Source of the DNA: an uncultured Lachnospiraceae bacterium
GTDB taxonomy: Bacteria; Bacillota; Clostridia; Lachnospirales; Lachnospiraceae
Length of the DNA stretch: 49,800 bases
NCBI GenBank assembly: GCA_947174015.1
Contig: CAMWHJ010000020.1
Location: forward strand, 1-49,800
Direction: 5' to 3'
The notes beneath the pieces were generated by a model. That model saw only the letters and a list, made by a program, of their open reading frames with translations, was not told the DNA's origin and made no database searches. Shown here one piece after another: positions 1 to 7,342 of the stretch (its first letter is position 1; every line of letters begins with the position of its first letter). Made by a program: the position numbers and the translations under genes.

Positions 1-51
1 ACTTTTTCTTACGGTCTGTGCAGTAAATGCACAGACCTACTGAACAGTTAC
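1..51 (-). mobile_element. MITE copy A (left part, cut by window edge)
   Basis: Read on the minus strand this begins GTAACTGTTCAGTA at 51, followed by the family's hairpin, a perfect 10-bp stem (GGTCTGTGCA with TGCACAGACC) around a 5-nt loop, then runs off the window at base 1. The same block occurs at 4351, 9358, 13565 and 13796. The right end and any target duplication lie outside the window. Confidence 0.8.
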
Positions 52-78
52 GTTATTTCTATATATTCAATTTATACA

Positions 79-107
79 TTGACGAAATAAAGAAAACATA
101 CTACAAT
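79..107 (+). promoter_or_regulatory. Sigma-A promoter for the Rpn-like gene
   Basis: TTGACG at 79-84 and TACAAT at 102-107 are 17 bp apart. The predicted leader contains a 9-bp inverted repeat (CTATCCACA at 149-157, TGTGGATAG at 175-183) just ahead of the ribosome site AAAGGAGG. Confidence 0.65.
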
Positions 108-228
108 AAAGTTACATATCTGGGAAACATCTTCATCCGGTCGATGAACTATCCACATATGGAAAATAAAATATTGTGGATAGAAAAAAGATGTAGGCAT
201 AGTTTCTGTCCGCTAAAGGAGGAATTAT

Positions 229-1125
229 ATGCCGCAGACAGAAATTAACAGGGAACACAAAGACAGGCTTTTTCGGCTGCTGTTTGGAGGAAGTTATTCC
301 AGACAAAATCTTTTGGATTTGTACAATGCATTGAATGATACCAATTATAACGATCCGGAAGAGTTGCAGGTTACCACCATTGAGGATGTTATATACATGG
401 GAATGAAGAACGATGTGTCAATCCTGTTGCACAGCAGGATGGCACTGTATGAGCACCAGTCAACCTATAATCCCAATATGCCTGTACGTGGATTCCTGTA
501 TGCTGCAAAACTGTACGAAAAATACATAGAAAGTAATGGGCTGAATATTTATGGTTCCACGCAGGTGAAACTGCCGGTTCCGCAATATGTGGTATTCTAC
601 AACGGTTCCGGTCATCATGAGGACGAAGAGATTTTAAGGTTATCAGATGCCTTTGAAAGAAAAGAGGATGGCGAAGGATACGAATGGACCGCCCGAATGC
701 TGAATATTAATTATGGGAAGAATAAAAAACTGATGGAACGATGTAAGGCATTAAGGGATTATGCCATATTTACAGATAAAGTAAAAAAGTATCTGAAGCA
801 GGGAATGAATACGGAGCAAGCCATAAACCGGGCAGTGGAGGAATGTATTAAAGAAGACGTGATGTCAGAATTCCTGATTGCCCATAGAGCGGAGGTGGTG
901 GATGTGTGTATCACAGAATATAATGAAGAAAGGGTAATGAGTTCCATACGAGAAGAGGGAATTCGGGAAGGCAGGAAGGAAGGAATCCGAGAAGGCATAG
1001 AAGAAACCTTTATTTCCTTAGTTATAGAAGGAATTTTTACGGATGAGGTGGCAGCTGATAAATCCGGGCTTTCGTTAGAAGAGTTTCGAAAGAAAAAAGA
1101 AGAGTATTTGAGAAGAAAGTCATGA
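229..1125 (+). CDS. Rpn family recombination-promoting nuclease / PD-(D/E)XK transposase-like protein
   Basis: A 298-aa protein of the Rpn/PD-(D/E)XK 'putative transposase' family, whose E. coli members (RpnA-E) are DNA endonucleases that raise RecA-independent recombination. The nuclease core is at about residues 55-80: D62 in NDVS, E75 and Q77 in LYEHQS, matching the D...ExQ pattern. The C-terminus (about 240-262) is the usual run of R/E-E-G repeats. The start at 229 is well placed behind AAAGGAGGAATTAT. The gene looks intact and has its own promoter (79-107). It is followed by decayed pieces of related genes at 1235-1356 and 1737-1892, so the locus has gained and lost Rpn copies. Its role in this host is not shown by sequence. 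Confidence 0.85.
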   Translation: MPQTEINREHKDRLFRLLFGGSYSRQNLLDLYNALNDTNYNDPEELQVTTIEDVIYMGMKNDVSILLHSRMALYEHQSTYNPNMPVRGFLYAAKLYEKYIESNGLNIYGSTQVKLPVPQYVVFYNGSGHHEDEEILRLSDAFERKEDGEGYEWTARMLNINYGKNKKLMERCKALRDYAIFTDKVKKYLKQGMNTEQAINRAVEECIKEDVMSEFLIAHRAEVVDVCITEYNEERVMSSIREEGIREGRKEGIREGIEETFISLVIEGIFTDEVAADKSGLSLEEFRKKKEEYLRRKS

Positions 1126-1234
1126 GCAGAGACAAGTATCAGTGAAGAATCTGAAAAAGGGTTGGTTGCAGCAAAAGAATACTTGAAAAAGAGAAAAAAT
1201 ATGAATGGTCAAGACTTAACCGACAGATCCGTTT

Positions 1235-1356
1235 ACGGAGGAACTGGAAACCGAAATCCGGAAAATCAGAAGCAATGAGAAATGGAGAAGGACTATATGA
1301 CATTGGAAATGAAACTGAATGAGGAACGTGAAGAAGCATATGAGGAAGGAATTTGA
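1235..1356 (+). pseudogene. Decayed C-terminal fragment of an Rpn-type nuclease
   Basis: One frame reads EELETEIRKIRSNEKWRR and then stops. A second frame continues DYMTLEMKLNEEREEAYEEG and stops at 1356. Together they match the usual Rpn C-terminus, in which a KWRR-like segment runs directly into YMTLEMKLREER. The coding sequence is therefore split by a frameshift near 1295. No N-terminal part is visible upstream, so this is a remnant separate from the intact gene at 229. Confidence 0.6.
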
Positions 1357-1357
1357 T

Positions 1358-1723
1358 ATGAGTTGTCATGATATAGGACATGGGATGAATTATGTTGCAA
1401 AGTTAATCAGGGAAATGTATGATACTGAAGAAATTTCCAAAGAAACTGCTGTAAAGATATTTCGAAGACTGCAAAAGGGTGTACATTGGTGTGATGGAAA
1501 TGAGTATGAGGCGATAGAGTGTATTTCAAATCGATGTGGAATTTGTCTGAAGGAACTTAATAGAGGAGAAATATTATATCCGCCTCATTTTGATGTAAAA
1601 GGAGAATATCCGGAAGCAGCGACAGATTATTTGTGTGAAGAATGTATGTTAAAGCTGTACGGAGAAGAGGGAAAAGAAGAAACAATTAGGGTATATGGAG
1701 AGGATAGATGTAAAGCGGAATAA
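1358..1723 (+). CDS. Small cysteine-rich protein of unknown function
   Basis: A 121-aa protein I do not recognise. I place the start at 1358 because GAGGAAGGAA lies just upstream; a longer reading from 1319 runs through the Rpn remnant and is unlikely. The N-terminal third is helical. The second half has a CxxC pair (RCGIC) and a second pair (CEEC), together suggesting one structural zinc site. The family appears to be a short hypothetical protein found in related Clostridia. It lies between two Rpn remnants, so it may be cargo of a mobile region. Confidence 0.55.
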   Translation: MSCHDIGHGMNYVAKLIREMYDTEEISKETAVKIFRRLQKGVHWCDGNEYEAIECISNRCGICLKELNRGEILYPPHFDVKGEYPEAATDYLCEECMLKLYGEEGKEETIRVYGEDRCKAE

Positions 1724-1736
1724 GCATCTTATTGTA

Positions 1737-1892
1737 ATGAGCATATCCAATGATTTTCTGTTTGGGAAAGTGATGCAGAATCTGGAGCTGTGCAAAGAAT
1801 TATTACAGAGAATTCTGCTGGACTTGCAGATAGATCACATTGAATATCCAGAATTACAGAAAAGAAACAATTACTGGAGTTTATGGAGATAA
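1737..1892 (+). pseudogene. Decayed N-terminal fragment of an Rpn-type nuclease
   Basis: The reading MSISNDFLFGKVMQN... ELCKELLQRIL... DHIEYPELQK is the standard N-terminus of Rpn-type proteins. It is cut off after about 40 residues, ending in unrelated residues and a stop at 1892; a GVYGDK-like continuation in another frame suggests a frameshift. A terminator-like hairpin follows at 1942. Confidence 0.6.
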
Positions 1893-1941
1893 GTCTGTTT
1901 TCATCATATAATACCAAATTGAAAATAGTTATACTTCAGAC

Positions 1942-1973
1942 AGCGCTTAGGACAAAATCTTAAGCGCTTTTCC
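1942..1973 (+). terminator. Rho-independent terminator
   Basis: AGCGCTTA (1942-1949) pairs with TAAGCGCT (1961-1968), followed by TTTTCCT. It insulates the padR operon from the Rpn region. Confidence 0.65.
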
Positions 1974-2006
1974 TATGGCTGCGAAATGAACAAATGAAAA
2001 AAGGTA

Positions 2007-2043
2007 TTGACATTTATTAACAATATGATATTATATATCATAT
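2007..2043 (+). promoter_or_regulatory. padR promoter with overlapping operator
   Basis: TTGACA at 2007-2012 and TATTAT at 2029-2034 are 16 bp apart. A perfect inverted repeat, ATATGATA (2023-2030) and TATCATAT (2036-2043), lies across the -10 element. PadR proteins usually repress their own operon through such AT-rich palindromes, so this is the likely autoregulatory site. Further ATATAATATAT repeats follow to about 2070. Confidence 0.65.
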
Positions 2044-2118
2044 AATATATATTATACAACATATAATATTACTAAAACAAATAATATTATACAAAAAGAA
2101 AGGAGAGCAGGTGAGGCA

Positions 2119-2442
2119 ATGGTATTTAACACAGGTTCCACATTATTGGATGCCATTGTTCTGGCGGTGGTGTCCAGAACAGATAAGGGTACCTACGGTT
2201 ACAGTATTACGCAGGATGTGCGGTCAGTGTTGGAAATTTCAGAATCCACACTTTATCCGGTGCTGCGCAGACTGCAAAAGGATGCCTGTTTAGAAGTTTA
2301 TGACGAGCAGCATGGCGGAAGAAACCGAAGATATTACAGGCTTACTGACAAGGGAAGAACTGTTTTAGCAGAGTACAAGACAGAGTGGCTTAACTATTCT
2401 GAGAAGATAACGCGGATGTTTGAAGGAGGAGTGAAGGGATGA
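2119..2442 (+). CDS. PadR family transcriptional regulator
   Basis: A 107-aa PadR-type winged-helix repressor. The N-terminal helix leads into the characteristic GYSI...LEISESTLYPVLRRLQK recognition segment (about residues 27-54), then the wing (GGRNRRYYRLTDKG, about 66-79) and a C-terminal dimerisation helix. The ribosome site AAAGGAGAGCAGG precedes it. It is the first gene of a four-gene operon with DUF1700, DUF4097 and PspC partners. This order is common in Clostridia and points to envelope-stress control. The stop overlaps the next start (2439). Confidence 0.92.
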   Translation: MVFNTGSTLLDAIVLAVVSRTDKGTYGYSITQDVRSVLEISESTLYPVLRRLQKDACLEVYDEQHGGRNRRYYRLTDKGRTVLAEYKTEWLNYSEKITRMFEGGVKG

Positions 2443-3164
2443 CGAAGCAGGAATTTTTGGAGGAATTGAACAGGCAATTACAGGATATTTCTCGGCAGGA
2501 AAGAGAAGAGGCAGTCCTATATTATGAAGAGTACTTTGATGAGGCTCAGGTGACAGATACGGAAAACGTACTGGATAAAATTGATACTCCGGAAACCATT
2601 GCAAAATCCATTCGGTTGGGACTTCAAAATAATGGCAGAATGGGAGAATTTACGGAAAGAGGATATGAGGAGGGAGATATCAAAAGAGAAGAACTGATGA
2701 GAAATGGTGAGATATCCAAAAAAGGAAAAGGTGATAGGAAGACGGAAGAAGACCGTTTTAAGAAAAAGGGGGTAAAAGATGAAAAAATACCCTTAGATAC
2801 CTCAAAGATAATTTTGATCGTAATTATAGCTATCTTTGCTTTTCCTATTTGGGGAGGGCTTGCAGGAGGTTTGTTTGGTCTTTTGATTGGCTTGGTGGCA
2901 GTTGTTTTGGGTCTTGTCGTGGCGGCTGGTGCAATTACCATCAGCCTGCTGATTGCTGGAATTGTAGTGGTAGCTGTGGGAATTTTCAAAATGTGTACGA
3001 TACCTGACTTTGGTGCAGTGTTTGCCATAGGTGTAGGATTCTTATTATTCGGTATTGGCATGTTGTTCCTGATGCTTATGGTCTGGATATGGAGTGGACT
3101 GATTCCGGCAATGGTCAATGGAATTCAGTGGTGCATCCGCAAACTTCAAGGAAAGGAGGCATAG
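2439..3164 (+). CDS. DUF1700 (HAAS-type) membrane protein
   Basis: A 241-aa protein. The first ~60 residues form the helical HAAS/DUF1700 domain (EELNRQLQDISRQEREE, then YYEEYFDEA...LDKIDTPETIAKSI). A charged linker follows, then about three hydrophobic membrane segments between residues 120 and 235, rich in G, V, A and I. HAAS domains are usually coupled to PadR regulators and occur next to DUF4097 proteins, as here. The start overlaps the padR stop, implying translational coupling. The biochemical role is unknown; the domain is thought to anchor or relay with PadR. Confidence 0.85.
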   Translation: MTKQEFLEELNRQLQDISRQEREEAVLYYEEYFDEAQVTDTENVLDKIDTPETIAKSIRLGLQNNGRMGEFTERGYEEGDIKREELMRNGEISKKGKGDRKTEEDRFKKKGVKDEKIPLDTSKIILIVIIAIFAFPIWGGLAGGLFGLLIGLVAVVLGLVVAAGAITISLLIAGIVVVAVGIFKMCTIPDFGAVFAIGVGFLLFGIGMLFLMLMVWIWSGLIPAMVNGIQWCIRKLQGKEA

Positions 3165-3168
3165 GATT

Positions 3169-4104
3169 GTGAAAAGTTTTTATAAAAATTCGTTTACTGT
3201 AGCAGTATGCAGTATTTTGTTGGGGATTGTATTGGTGCTTGTGGGAGGGCTTGCAGGAGGTACGGGTCTGTTCCTGCGAATGATAGATTCAGGTGATTTT
3301 TCTATTGATGGCAATGATATTCTTATATGGGATGATGACTGGAATGATGTTTGGGATTGGGATTGGGATGATGATACTACGGTATTGGAATTCACATATC
3401 CTATGGAAGAATATAACATTGAGAATTTGGATTTGCAAATTGGTGCCAGTACATGTGAGATTCGATATGATGAAGACAGCAGTGCCTATGTGGTGAAGGT
3501 ACAGACAAGTGCGAAAAGCTGGGAAGGAGTACAGACTGATGTGAAAAATGACACACTTTGTGTGGAATGTTCCAGTGATTTCAAACTTTTGTCTAAGAAA
3601 AGATGGGCGAATAAAATCGTGATCACCATACCAGAGAAAAAGGTATATGATAAGGTAACACTTTCCATAGGTGCCGGAAATGCGGAAATCGAACATACTT
3701 TGCAGGCACGGGAGTTTTCAGTGGAAATCGGTGCAGGCAATATACAGGCAGAAAATCTGGTGGCAGAGAAGCGTATGGAATGTGAAGTGGGTGCCGGAAA
3801 TCTGGAAATAGAGGAAATCAAAGCCGGTAATTTAAAAATGAAATGCGAAGCAGGGCGGCTTGTGGGAGATTCTGTTCATGTCAGCGGAAATGTGAATATT
3901 AACTGTGATGCCGGTTTGGTGGAGCTGGAACTGGAGGAGAAGGAAAGTTCTTTTGATTATGACCTTTCCTGTTCCGTAGGAAGAATTACCATTGGCGATG
4001 ACAGTCATAGCGGGCTTGCTTTTTCCAAGACTATTGACAATAAGGCAGACAGAGAACTGAAAGTGGAATGTAATGTAGGTTCTGTAATCGTAGATTTTGA
4101 GTAA
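3169..4104 (+). CDS. DUF4097 family beta-strand repeat protein, membrane-anchored
   Basis: A 311-aa protein with one N-terminal membrane segment (about residues 8-30), a D/W-rich linker, and a long right-handed beta-repeat region carrying repeated IGAGNAEIE / VGAGNLEIE units, typical of DUF4097 (putative adhesin fold). I use the GTG at 3169 because GGAAAGGAGG lies 9 bases upstream; an upstream ATG at 3118 would sit inside the previous gene. The protein is probably exposed outside the membrane and is encoded in one operon with padR, DUF1700 and pspC. Confidence 0.8.
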   Translation: MKSFYKNSFTVAVCSILLGIVLVLVGGLAGGTGLFLRMIDSGDFSIDGNDILIWDDDWNDVWDWDWDDDTTVLEFTYPMEEYNIENLDLQIGASTCEIRYDEDSSAYVVKVQTSAKSWEGVQTDVKNDTLCVECSSDFKLLSKKRWANKIVITIPEKKVYDKVTLSIGAGNAEIEHTLQAREFSVEIGAGNIQAENLVAEKRMECEVGAGNLEIEEIKAGNLKMKCEAGRLVGDSVHVSGNVNINCDAGLVELELEEKESSFDYDLSCSVGRITIGDDSHSGLAFSKTIDNKADRELKVECNVGSVIVDFE

Positions 4105-4119
4105 AAAGGAGTAAAGAAA

Positions 4120-4314
4120 ATGAGTGATAAAAAATTATATCGTTCGAACACAAACAAAGTATTCTGCGGGGTATGCGGCGGGATTGGAGAGTATTTAAAC
4201 GTTGACCCAACGGTGGTAAGATTACTGTGGATTATCTTTGTATTTATGGGCGGCAGTGGATTCCTTGCCTATATTGTGGCAGCACTGGTGATGCCTGGTA
4301 TTAGTCAGGTATAG
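4120..4314 (+). CDS. PspC domain protein
   Basis: A 64-aa protein made up of a PspC domain: KKLYRSNTNKVFCGVCGGIGEYLNVDPTVVRLLWI, then a hydrophobic segment ending in AYIVAALVMP. PspC proteins are small inner-membrane components of the phage-shock/envelope-stress response. It is the last gene of the padR operon, preceded by AAAAGGAG. A small palindrome (TAGAACA/TGTTCTA, 4319-4334) follows the stop. Confidence 0.92.
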   Translation: MSDKKLYRSNTNKVFCGVCGGIGEYLNVDPTVVRLLWIIFVFMGGSGFLAYIVAALVMPGISQV

Positions 4315-4350
4315 AGAATAGAACATTTGTTCTAAAATATAAATTATTGC

Positions 4351-4453
4351 GTAACTGTTCAGTAGGTCTGTGCATTTACTGCACAGACCATAAGAAAAAG
4401 TGGATATAACAGGCAAAGAACCATCGCTGTAGGCAATGGTTCTTTGCTTGTAA
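4351..4453 (+). mobile_element. MITE copy B (right end lost)
   Basis: Begins GTAACTGTTCAGTA at 4351, with the 10-bp-stem hairpin at 4365-4389 and the second hairpin whose arms include CAAAGAACCAT. The usual right end (TACTGAATAGTTAC) is absent after TTTGCTTGTAA. No 8-bp duplication is visible, consistent with an internal deletion or decay of the right end. Confidence 0.8.
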
Positions 4454-4489
4454 AAGATACGAATAAAAATTCATTGTAAGGAGCAGATT

Positions 4490-5266
4490 ATGAATCAAAT
4501 AGAACAAAAGGGAAGCGGTTTTCTTAACCGAAATCAAATAAAATATATTGTAATTCTTGCCATGGTCATTGACCATATTGCTTGGGCATTTGTGCCGATG
4601 GACAATATCCTTGGGCAGATTATGCACTTTATCGGAAGGCTCACAGGCCCCACAATGGCATTTTTTCTGGCAGAAGGGTATATACATACCAAGAATGTGA
4701 AAAAATATGCCATTCGCTTAGCCGTTTTTTCACTGATTTCTTTGATTCCCTTTGTGTATTTTGAATTTGGTGTGCTGCCGATTTCTTTTGCGGACGGTGG
4801 CAGCGGCATCCAGATTAAGCCTTATCCGGGAGTGATGTATTCTCTTCTCATGGGGCTTCTGGCAATTTGCCTGTGGGATAGAACGAAACTGTCAAAGACG
4901 AAAAAGGTTCTTTTGACCATTGTGATTTGTTTCCTTTCCACTCTTGGAGACTGGCCAATCTTTGATGTGCTTTGGAGTTTGTTTTTCTTTCTTTATAGGG
5001 AAAATCCAAGAAAGAAATGGCAGGCATTTTGTATTGTGGGAGCAATTTGTTGTCTGCCCATGGTTCTTATGCCTGTTTTTGTGGGGAACACATGGTGGAA
5101 TGGAATGTATAATCTGGGAATTTTTATGGTGCCTGTTCTCATCAATTATGGTTATAACGGAAAAGGCGGCAGCAGACATGCATTTCATAAGTGGTTTTTC
5201 TATCTATTTTATCCATTGCACCTGTTGATTTTGGGAGTGCTTAAGTGGATTGTGTTTGCATCATAG
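4490..5266 (+). CDS. TraX family membrane protein
   Basis: A 258-aa polytopic membrane protein with about seven or eight hydrophobic segments. It begins with the TraX-type block NRNQIKYIVILAMVIDHIAW and continues with FIGRLTGPTMAFFLAEGY. TraX of plasmid F acetylates pilin; chromosomal Firmicute homologues are widespread acyltransferase-like proteins of unknown substrate. The fit to the family is good over the whole length. The ribosome site AAGGAG precedes it, and no conjugation genes are nearby, so a role in conjugation is unlikely here. Confidence 0.85.
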   Translation: MNQIEQKGSGFLNRNQIKYIVILAMVIDHIAWAFVPMDNILGQIMHFIGRLTGPTMAFFLAEGYIHTKNVKKYAIRLAVFSLISLIPFVYFEFGVLPISFADGGSGIQIKPYPGVMYSLLMGLLAICLWDRTKLSKTKKVLLTIVICFLSTLGDWPIFDVLWSLFFFLYRENPRKKWQAFCIVGAICCLPMVLMPVFVGNTWWNGMYNLGIFMVPVLINYGYNGKGGSRHAFHKWFFYLFYPLHLLILGVLKWIVFAS

Positions 5267-5306
5267 AAACCGTGTTCTGTAACAAGTACAGAACCGTTGC
5301 TTGACT

Positions 5307-5336
5307 TGTATAAAAAAATAGGAAAAGGTCATACTC
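5307..5336 (+). promoter_or_regulatory. Possible sigma-G promoter for the SASP gene
   Basis: TGTATA at 5307-5312 and CATACTC at 5330-5336 (17-bp gap) resemble the forespore sigma-G consensus (-35 GHATR-like, -10 CATNHTA). A transcript from here would start near 5343, inside the loop of the hairpin at 5323-5361. Confidence 0.4.
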
Positions 5337-5361
5337 CTATAAAAAAGGAGTGTGACCTTTT
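5323..5361 (+). terminator. 16-bp hairpin that holds the SASP ribosome site
   Basis: AAAAGGTCATACTCCT (5323-5338) pairs with AGGAGTGTGACCTTTT (5346-5361), with one G-U pair and a 7-nt loop. The 3' arm contains the SASP ribosome site (AAGGAG) and ends directly at the ATG at 5362. In read-through RNA from traX it would hide the ribosome site and may terminate transcription. Confidence 0.6.
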
Positions 5362-5577
5362 ATGTCTGGAAAAAAGAAAGAGAAAAAAATTAACCTTCAT
5401 GAAATTACTCCGGAAGAACAACTGAAATATGAGATTGCAGAGGAATTAGGACTTTTGCCCAGAGTTCTGGAGGGAGGCTGGAAAAGCCTATCCTCAAAAG
5501 AAACGGGAAAAATCGGTGGTATGGTGAATCAGAGGAAAAAAAGGCTGTCTGAAAGCTTACAACAGAAGAATACTTAA
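5362..5577 (+). CDS. Small acid-soluble spore protein, alpha/beta type (divergent)
   Basis: A 71-aa protein. Residues about 20-55 match the alpha/beta SASP signature: LKYEIAEELG, then GWKSLSSKETGKIGGMVNQRKKR, corresponding to the conserved LTSRE.G.VGG.MV. SASPs coat spore DNA and are cleaved by the GPR protease at germination. The DLTSRE acidic pair is altered here (SLSSKE), so binding or protease cutting may differ. It would be expressed in the forespore, and a sigma-G-like promoter is visible upstream. The start follows a large hairpin directly. Confidence 0.75.
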   Translation: MSGKKKEKKINLHEITPEEQLKYEIAEELGLLPRVLEGGWKSLSSKETGKIGGMVNQRKKRLSESLQQKNT

Positions 5578-5628
5578 TGCAGCGTTGGGGACGAAATGAG
5601 AAATTGTGACAAATTGCTTGGATATCTC

Positions 5629-5657
5629 TTGCAAATAGAAAAAAACATTGCTATACT
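5629..5657 (+). promoter_or_regulatory. Sigma-A promoter for sufC
   Basis: TTGCAA at 5629-5634 and TATACT at 5652-5657 are 17 bp apart; the sufC start is 28 bp further on. Confidence 0.7.
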
Positions 5658-5685
5658 TTTTTTAAAAGTAATATGGAGGCAAAAT

Positions 5686-6411
5686 ATGTTAGAATTACAA
5701 AATGTTTCCTATGAGGTATCCGAGGAACCGGATGGAAAAAAGGAAATTTTAAAAAATATAAACCTGAAAATAGAAGAGCGGTTTGTGGCAATCACAGGTC
5801 CCAACGGTGGTGGTAAGTCCACATTGGCAAAGGTCATTGCCGGCATAAAAAAGCCAACCAGCGGCAAAATTTTCTTTGATGGTGTGGACATTACAGAGAT
5901 GTCTATTACAGAGCGTGCCAATGCAGGCATCAGCTTTGCGTTTCAGCAGCCGGTGCGGTTTAAAGGAATTACGGTAAAGGATTTAATCCGTCTTTCGGCA
6001 GGAGCCAATTTAACTACGGCACAGGCATGTGAATATCTTTCAGAGGTGGGTTTGTGTGCCAGAGACTATATTGACCGGGAGGTGAATGCCAGTTTATCCG
6101 GAGGAGAGTTAAAGCGAATTGAGATTGCCATGATTATTGCCAGAGGCACCAAGCTGTCCATATTTGACGAGCCGGAGGCAGGAATTGATTTGTGGAGCTT
6201 TCATAACCTGATTCGGGTATTTGAAAACCTTCATGAGGATGTGAAAGGCTCTATTTTGATTATCTCCCATCAGGAGCGAATTTTAAATATTGCAGATAAA
6301 ATTGTGGTAATGGCAGAGGGACAGGTGGCACAGGTGGGAAGCAAATCTGAGATTCTGCCGGAGTTGTTAAATAAAAGCGGCAGTTGTAGATTTTATAAAG
6401 GAGAGTGCTAA
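5686..6411 (+). CDS. sufC: Fe-S cluster assembly ATPase SufC
   Basis: A 241-aa ABC-type ATPase of the SUF iron-sulfur assembly machinery. Walker A GPNGGGKST is at residues 38-46, the signature LSGGELKRIE at 137-146, and Walker B LSIFDEPEAGID at 157-168; the E-A-G-I-D after Walker B is typical of SufC. The start at 5686 has GGAGG 6 bases upstream; an in-frame start at 5596 lies upstream of the promoter. It is followed closely by a SufB/D-like scaffold gene, forming a two-gene SUF operon with no sufS or sufU here. Confidence 0.92.
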   Translation: MLELQNVSYEVSEEPDGKKEILKNINLKIEERFVAITGPNGGGKSTLAKVIAGIKKPTSGKIFFDGVDITEMSITERANAGISFAFQQPVRFKGITVKDLIRLSAGANLTTAQACEYLSEVGLCARDYIDREVNASLSGGELKRIEIAMIIARGTKLSIFDEPEAGIDLWSFHNLIRVFENLHEDVKGSILIISHQERILNIADKIVVMAEGQVAQVGSKSEILPELLNKSGSCRFYKGEC

Positions 6412-6413
6412 TC

Positions 6414-7331
6414 ATGGATGAGATACAAATGAACTTATTAGAGCAGGTTGCCGGACTCCATGAGGTACCAAAAGGAGCCTATAATATCAGGTCAAATGGT
6501 CAGGCTGCCGGACGAAATACAACGGCAAATATTGATATTGTCACAAAGCAGGACAATCCGGGCATTGATATTATCATTAAGCCGGGAACAAGAAACGAGA
6601 GTGTGCATATTCCGGTGGTGCTGAGTCAAAGTGGTCTAAAAGATATGGTATACAATGATTTCTATATCGGTGAGGATAGTGATGTTACCATTATTGCCGG
6701 CTGCGGCATTCATAACAGCGGAGAACAGGATTCTCAGCATGACGGAATACACAGCTTTTATGTGGGAAAAAATGCCAGAGTAAAGTATGTGGAAAAGCAC
6801 TATGGTGAGGGAGACGGAAAGGGCAGCCGGGTGATGAATCCAACTACCATTGTAGAGTTGGAAGAGGGCAGCTATATGGAAATGGATACCGTACAGATTA
6901 AAGGTGTAGATTCCACCAAACGAATGACACAGGCAAAGCTTAAGGCAGATGCGACCTTGGTGATCAAAGAAAAAATTATGACCCATGGTACCCAGAGGGC
7001 AGAAACCAATTTTGAAGTGGATTTAGATGGTGAAAATTCAGGAACCCATGTGATATCCCGTTCCGTTGCCAAAGACAATTCTCATCAGTTGTTTTTGTCT
7101 AAGGTAAATGGCAATCATAAATGCAGCGGACATACCGAGTGTGATGCTATCATCATGGATCATGCCAGTGTCAGTGCTATCCCGGAAATCACTGCAAATC
7201 ATATTGATGCAAGTTTAATACATGAGGCGGCTATCGGCAAGATTGCCGGGGAGCAGATTGTTAAGCTGATGACTCTGGGACTTACTGAGGCAGAGGCGGA
7301 AGCACAGATTATCAATGGATTCTTAAAATAA
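6414..7331 (+). CDS. SufB/SufD-like Fe-S scaffold protein
   Basis: A 305-aa protein of the SufB/SufD family, with the beta-helix core containing HDGIHSFYVGKNARVKYVEKHYG (about residues 106-128) and the conserved C-terminal block GHTECDAIIMDHASVSAIPEITANH...LIHEAAIGKI. It is shorter than classical SufB (about 470 aa), matching the short form found with SufC in minimal SUF (SMS) systems. C240 in HTECDA is a candidate cluster ligand or transfer cysteine. I prefer the ATG at 6414 (GGAG 10 bases upstream); a GTG at 6405 is possible. It follows sufC directly and presumably forms a complex with it. Confidence 0.88.
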   Translation: MDEIQMNLLEQVAGLHEVPKGAYNIRSNGQAAGRNTTANIDIVTKQDNPGIDIIIKPGTRNESVHIPVVLSQSGLKDMVYNDFYIGEDSDVTIIAGCGIHNSGEQDSQHDGIHSFYVGKNARVKYVEKHYGEGDGKGSRVMNPTTIVELEEGSYMEMDTVQIKGVDSTKRMTQAKLKADATLVIKEKIMTHGTQRAETNFEVDLDGENSGTHVISRSVAKDNSHQLFLSKVNGNHKCSGHTECDAIIMDHASVSAIPEITANHIDASLIHEAAIGKIAGEQIVKLMTLGLTEAEAEAQIINGFLK

Positions 7332-7342
7332 GGGGTGTTAGA

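Noticed and set aside
27-248. Open frame of 73 codons
   Set aside because: It starts inside MITE copy A, crosses the promoter and hairpin leader, and overlaps the Rpn start; no ribosome site.
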